From NCBI RefSeq assembly GCF_012931845.1, contig NZ_CP051884.1, positions 992,001 through 1,056,000 on the forward strand: a stretch of 64,000 nt of DNA. Reading direction: 5' to 3'. Under the pieces are notes generated by a model, which saw only the letters and a program-made list of their open reading frames with translations, ran no database searches and was not told where the DNA came from. Positions 61,469-64,000 of the stretch are shown one piece after another (within the stretch, counting starts at the first letter, position 1; each line of letters opens with the position of its first letter). This DNA comes from Cellulomonas taurus (lineage in GTDB: Bacteria > Actinomycetota > Actinomycetes > Actinomycetales > Cellulomonadaceae). The position numbers and the translations under genes are program-made.

Positions 61469-62359
61469 ATGCCCGAACTGCCCGAGGTCGAGACCGTCCG
61501 CGACGGCCTCGCCCGGCATGTGATCGGCCGTCGCGTCGCGGGGGTCGAGGTGCGCCGACCCGCCAGCGTCCGTCGACACCTGGGTGGGGCCGCCGACCTG
61601 ACCGGTCGCCTGGTCGGCCGGGAGTTCACCGCCGCCGCGCGACGGGGCAAGTTCCTCTGGTTGCCGCTGGGCCACCCGGAGTCGGACGACGCCCTGCTGG
61701 CCCACCTGGGGATGAGCGGACAGCTGCTGGTCCGGGCCGATCCGAGCGAGGGCGGCGACCACCGGCACCTGCGGGTGCGGCTGCTGCTGGACGACGGCGG
61801 CACCCTGGACTTCGTCGACCAGCGCACCTTCGGCCACCTCGCGGTGGTCGACCTGGAACCGACCGCCGACGGCCGCCCGGGCGGTGCCGGCACCGACGCG
61901 GCCCTGGTGCCCGCCCCCGCCGCGCACATCGCCCGTGACCTGCTCGACCCGGCCCTGGACCGGGACGCCCTCACCCGTGCCCTGCGTCGCAAGCGCACGG
62001 TGGTCAAGCGCGCCCTGCTCGACCAGACCCTGGTCTCCGGGGTGGGCAACATCTACGCCGACGAGGGTCTGTGGCGGGCCCGGATCCACCCCGAGCACCC
62101 GACGCCGGAGTTGAGCGTCGAGCAGGCGCACCGGGTACTGGACGGGGTGGCCGAGGTGATGACCGCCGCGCTGCGCCAGGGTGGCACCAGCTTCGACGCG
62201 CTGTACGTGAACGTGAACGGCGCCAGCGGCTACTTCGACCGGTCGCTGGCGGTGTACGGCCAGGGTGGCCGGGCGTGCCCGCGTTGCGGTGCGCCGGTGG
62301 TGCGGGAGAAGTTCATGAACCGGTCGAGTCACTTCTGCCCGGTGTGCCAGCCCCGCTGA
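61469..62359 (+). CDS. mutM: Formamidopyrimidine-DNA glycosylase
   Basis: 296 residues. Excises 8-oxoguanine and formamidopyrimidines and nicks the site. Catalytic Pro2-Glu3 begin [19 protein letters not shown] carries the conserved lysine; [20 protein letters not shown] is the H2TH region and the last 28 residues form the zinc finger [24 protein letters not shown] (given in two parts: CPRC and CPVC). Its last 47 bases overlap the convergent membrane protein gene. Confidence 0.96.
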   Translation: MPELPEVETVRDGLARHVIGRRVAGVEVRRPASVRRHLGGAADLTGRLVGREFTAAARRGKFLWLPLGHPESDDALLAHLGMSGQLLVRADPSEGGDHRHLRVRLLLDDGGTLDFVDQRTFGHLAVVDLEPTADGRPGGAGTDAALVPAPAAHIARDLLDPALDRDALTRALRRKRTVVKRALLDQTLVSGVGNIYADEGLWRARIHPEHPTPELSVEQAHRVLDGVAEVMTAALRQGGTSFDALYVNVNGASGYFDRSLAVYGQGGRACPRCGAPVVREKFMNRSSHFCPVCQPR

Positions 62360-63056
62360 GCCGGTGCAGCAGCGGGGTGTTGACCCGCCGGGTGAAGAAG
62401 TCGATCAGCGGACCGGCGAAGAACGCCGTCATCACGGTGCCGATCCCGACCGGTCCACCCAGGACGATCGCCAGCGCGACGAAGATCAGGTCCTGCGCCA
62501 CCCGGATCACCCGGTACCGGACCCGGCTCCGGTCCACCACGATGGGTGCGATCGCGTCATAGGGGGCGGTGCCGATCCCGGCGGTCATGTAGGCCGACGC
62601 CCCGGCGGTGAACAGCACGATGCCGACGACGAACAGCCCCGCCTGGGTCAGCCGGGTCGGGTCGGCGGGCACCAGGGGAGCGAGCAGCGCGCTGAACCAC
62701 TGGACGAAGAAGCCGGTGAGCACCATGTTCAGCACGGTGCCCAGTCCGATGTAGCGCCGACCCCAGATCAGCACCGGCACGAACAGCAGCAGGTTCACCA
62801 CGAGCTGGTAGAGCCCGAGGTCGATCCCGAGGCGGGAGCTGCCGCCGATGTTGGCGGCGGTGAACGGGTCCACCCCGACCGAGGCGCTGAGCAGGGTCGC
62901 CGATCCTGCCGCCAGCACCGCGATGCCGAGCACCGCCCAGACAGCCCGACGGACCAGATCGCCGCCGGTGGGCCGCTGCGGCCGGTCGTGCGACGTGAGA
63001 TCGCGCGGCCCGCCCGTGTCCGAGGGCCGGGGGCTCGGCCCGCCCGTGTCCGGCAT
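62313..63056 (-). CDS. YczE/YyaS-family membrane protein
   Basis: 247 residues. Five predicted membrane segments with [31 protein letters not shown] and [16 protein letters not shown], the duplicated G-x-x-P-(F/Y)-D motif of the YczE family (COG2364). A Pro/Gly-rich N-terminus ([17 protein letters not shown]) is encoded by a short direct repeat. Function of the family is unknown. Its ATG overlaps the stop of the dehydrogenase gene (TGATG). Its C-terminus overlaps mutM by 47 bases. Confidence 0.8.
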   Translation of the reverse strand: MPDTGGPSPRPSDTGGPRDLTSHDRPQRPTGGDLVRRAVWAVLGIAVLAAGSATLLSASVGVDPFTAANIGGSSRLGIDLGLYQLVVNLLLFVPVLIWGRRYIGLGTVLNMVLTGFFVQWFSALLAPLVPADPTRLTQAGLFVVGIVLFTAGASAYMTAGIGTAPYDAIAPIVVDRSRVRYRVIRVAQDLIFVALAIVLGGPVGIGTVMTAFFAGPLIDFFTRRVNTPLLHRLSGAGTPGRSDSTGS

Positions 63057-64000
63057 CAGCGCTCGACCGTGTTCCGCAACGGCTCGCCGCGGTGGAAGGC
63101 GGCGATGTTGTCGGACAGCAGGGTGTCCGCGCCGACCGGTCGGCCACCCGCGGCGTGCGGCGTGATCAGCAGGTTCGGCAGGTCCCAGAGCGGGGAGTCC
63201 GACGGCAGCGGCTCGGTGGCGGTGACGTCCAGGGCGGCCGCCGCCAGTCGTCCTTCCCGCAGGGCGTGCAGCAGGGCGCCCTCGTGCACCGTGCTGCCCC
63301 GCCCGACGTTGACGAACACGGCGTGGGCCGGCAGGCGGCGCAGCACGGTGTCGTCGACGATCCGTCGGGTGGCGGTGGTCGCGGGCAGGATGTCGATCAG
63401 CACATCGGTGCGGGGGAGCAGCTCCTGGGCCTCCTCGCGGGTGACGACCGGGTAGCCGGCCCGGTGCCCGGCGGTGGAGGCGATCCCCACCACCTGCGCC
63501 CCGAGCAGGGTCAGCGCGGGAGCCAGCCGTGCCGCGATCGACCCGAAGCCCCAGATCAGTACCCGGGCGCCGGAGAGCGACCCGAAGCCGGATCCGGCGC
63601 TGCCCGGGATCGGCTGCAGCCCGCCGATCTCGCTGGACCAGTCCCGCCGCTGCTGAGCACGGATCGCCTCCGGCAACCGGCGGGCCAGGGCGAGCAGCAG
63701 CGCGAGGGTGTGCTCGGCCACCGGACCGTCGTGCAGCCCGCGCCCGGAGCTGACCACCACCGCCGGGTCGAACCCGGCGGCCAGCACCGCATCCGGTCCG
63801 GCCGCCAACGACTGCACCCAGCGCAACCGGGTCAGGTCCCGGGCGGCCTCGGCGAGCCGGTCGGCGGGGTTGCCCCACACCACCAGGGCGTCGGCGTCGC
63901 GCAGCTCGGCGGGGATCGGTTCGCGGACGTCGTAGCGGGCCGCCCGCACCCCGTCCGGCAGGGTCGGGTCGAGCGCGATCGTGTCCGGGAGCAGCACCAA
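63056..64000 (-). CDS. D-2-hydroxyacid dehydrogenase (NAD-binding), 5' end at window edge
   Basis: At least 314 residues. Rossmann domain with VLIWGFGSIAARLAPALTLLG, catalytic Arg in VNVGRGSTVHEGALLHAL, Glu in LDVTATEPLPSDSPLWD and His in LLITPHAAGG, as in the D-3-phosphoglycerate/glyoxylate dehydrogenase superfamily. The reading frame is open to the last base; TTG 64000 or GTG 63997 could be the start, but the true start may lie outside the window. Substrate not determined; it is not SerA-like, since it lacks the ACT and ASB domains. The stop overlaps the next gene's ATG. Confidence 0.88.
   Translation of the reverse strand: MVLLPDTIALDPTLPDGVRAARYDVREPIPAELRDADALVVWGNPADRLAEAARDLTRLRWVQSLAAGPDAVLAAGFDPAVVVSSGRGLHDGPVAEHTLALLLALARRLPEAIRAQQRRDWSSEIGGLQPIPGSAGSGFGSLSGARVLIWGFGSIAARLAPALTLLGAQVVGIASTAGHRAGYPVVTREEAQELLPRTDVLIDILPATTATRRIVDDTVLRRLPAHAVFVNVGRGSTVHEGALLHALREGRLAAAALDVTATEPLPSDSPLWDLPNLLITPHAAGGRPVGADTLLSDNIAAFHRGEPLRNTVER

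Overview
This window is chromosomal DNA from a high-GC actinobacterium. The very high G+C content, GTG starts, ATGA/GTGA-coupled operons, a [2Fe-2S]-type dihydroxyacid dehydratase, a DasR-like regulator with dre-like sites and a SepIVA-like protein all point there. The gene content suggests Micrococcales (Cellulomonas-like), but that is inference. From ilvB to mutM the gene order follows, with insertions, the backbone known from Mycobacterium tuberculosis around Rv3003c to Rv2924c: ilvB-ilvN-ilvC, leuB, FAH-gltX, an IclR regulator with leuC-leuD, gpsA, ddl, DUF3515, thiL, DAK-recG, rsmD-coaD, sepIVA-DUF177-rnc-mutM.

Layout. 1-1.2 kb: a TipA-like MerR regulator (cut by the window edge) divergent from a pterin-dehydratase-like/VOC fusion, with a perfect dyad between them. 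1.3-4.9 kb: two tandem dihydroxyacid dehydratases of different iron-sulfur classes. 5.0-7.5 kb: an accessory polymorphic-toxin cassette (small partner, WXG-type toxin, two paralogous putative immunity proteins, orphan toxin tail), all translationally coupled. 7.6-11.6 kb: the RNA repair pair Pnkp and Hen1. 11.6-14 kb: a GH13 glucosidase and an AMIN-like lipoprotein. 14.0-17.7 kb: ilvBNC behind a leader-peptide attenuator. 17.8-24.6 kb: ASCH protein, two paralogous membrane proteins, leuB, ilvE, cimA, lipoate ligase. 24.6-30.4 kb: DUF202 pair, YggS, YbaK, a VIT-family transporter with candidate iron boxes, a DUF3516-type helicase, RNase HI. 30.5-33.7 kb: an N-acetylglucosamine/glucose-type PTS with a DasR-like regulator and two dre-like operators. 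33.8-39.9 kb: pdxH, a membrane acyltransferase, a methyltransferase, FAH protein, gltX, a HAD hydrolase, tRNA-Gln and tRNA-Glu. 40-43.4 kb: IclR regulator divergent from leuCD. 43.4-52 kb: murA, plsC, gpsA, a cystathionine gamma-synthase/lyase, ddl, DUF3515, thiL and GNAT, separated by several minisatellites. 52-64 kb: rpmB, a DhaL/DegV-like protein, recG, an ABC transporter, rsmD, coaD, SepIVA-like, DUF177-rpmF, rnc, mutM, a YczE-like membrane protein and a D-2-hydroxyacid dehydrogenase.

How the genes fit together. IlvBN, IlvC, IlvD and IlvE give complete valine synthesis. CimA plus LeuCD and LeuB can supply 2-oxobutyrate for isoleucine without threonine. LeuA (2-isopropylmalate synthase), needed for leucine, is not in the window. 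GltX is followed by the tRNA-Gln and tRNA-Glu genes that such enzymes charge. The strongest window-wide signal is transcriptional: twenty operon-leading genes on both strands have a TANNNT -10 hexamer placed 6-8 bases before the start codon and no Shine-Dalgarno sequence, the signature of leaderless mRNAs. Genes inside operons and the attenuated or regulated operons (ilvB, ilvC, ilvE, cimA, leuC, PTS) instead carry ordinary ribosome binding sites.
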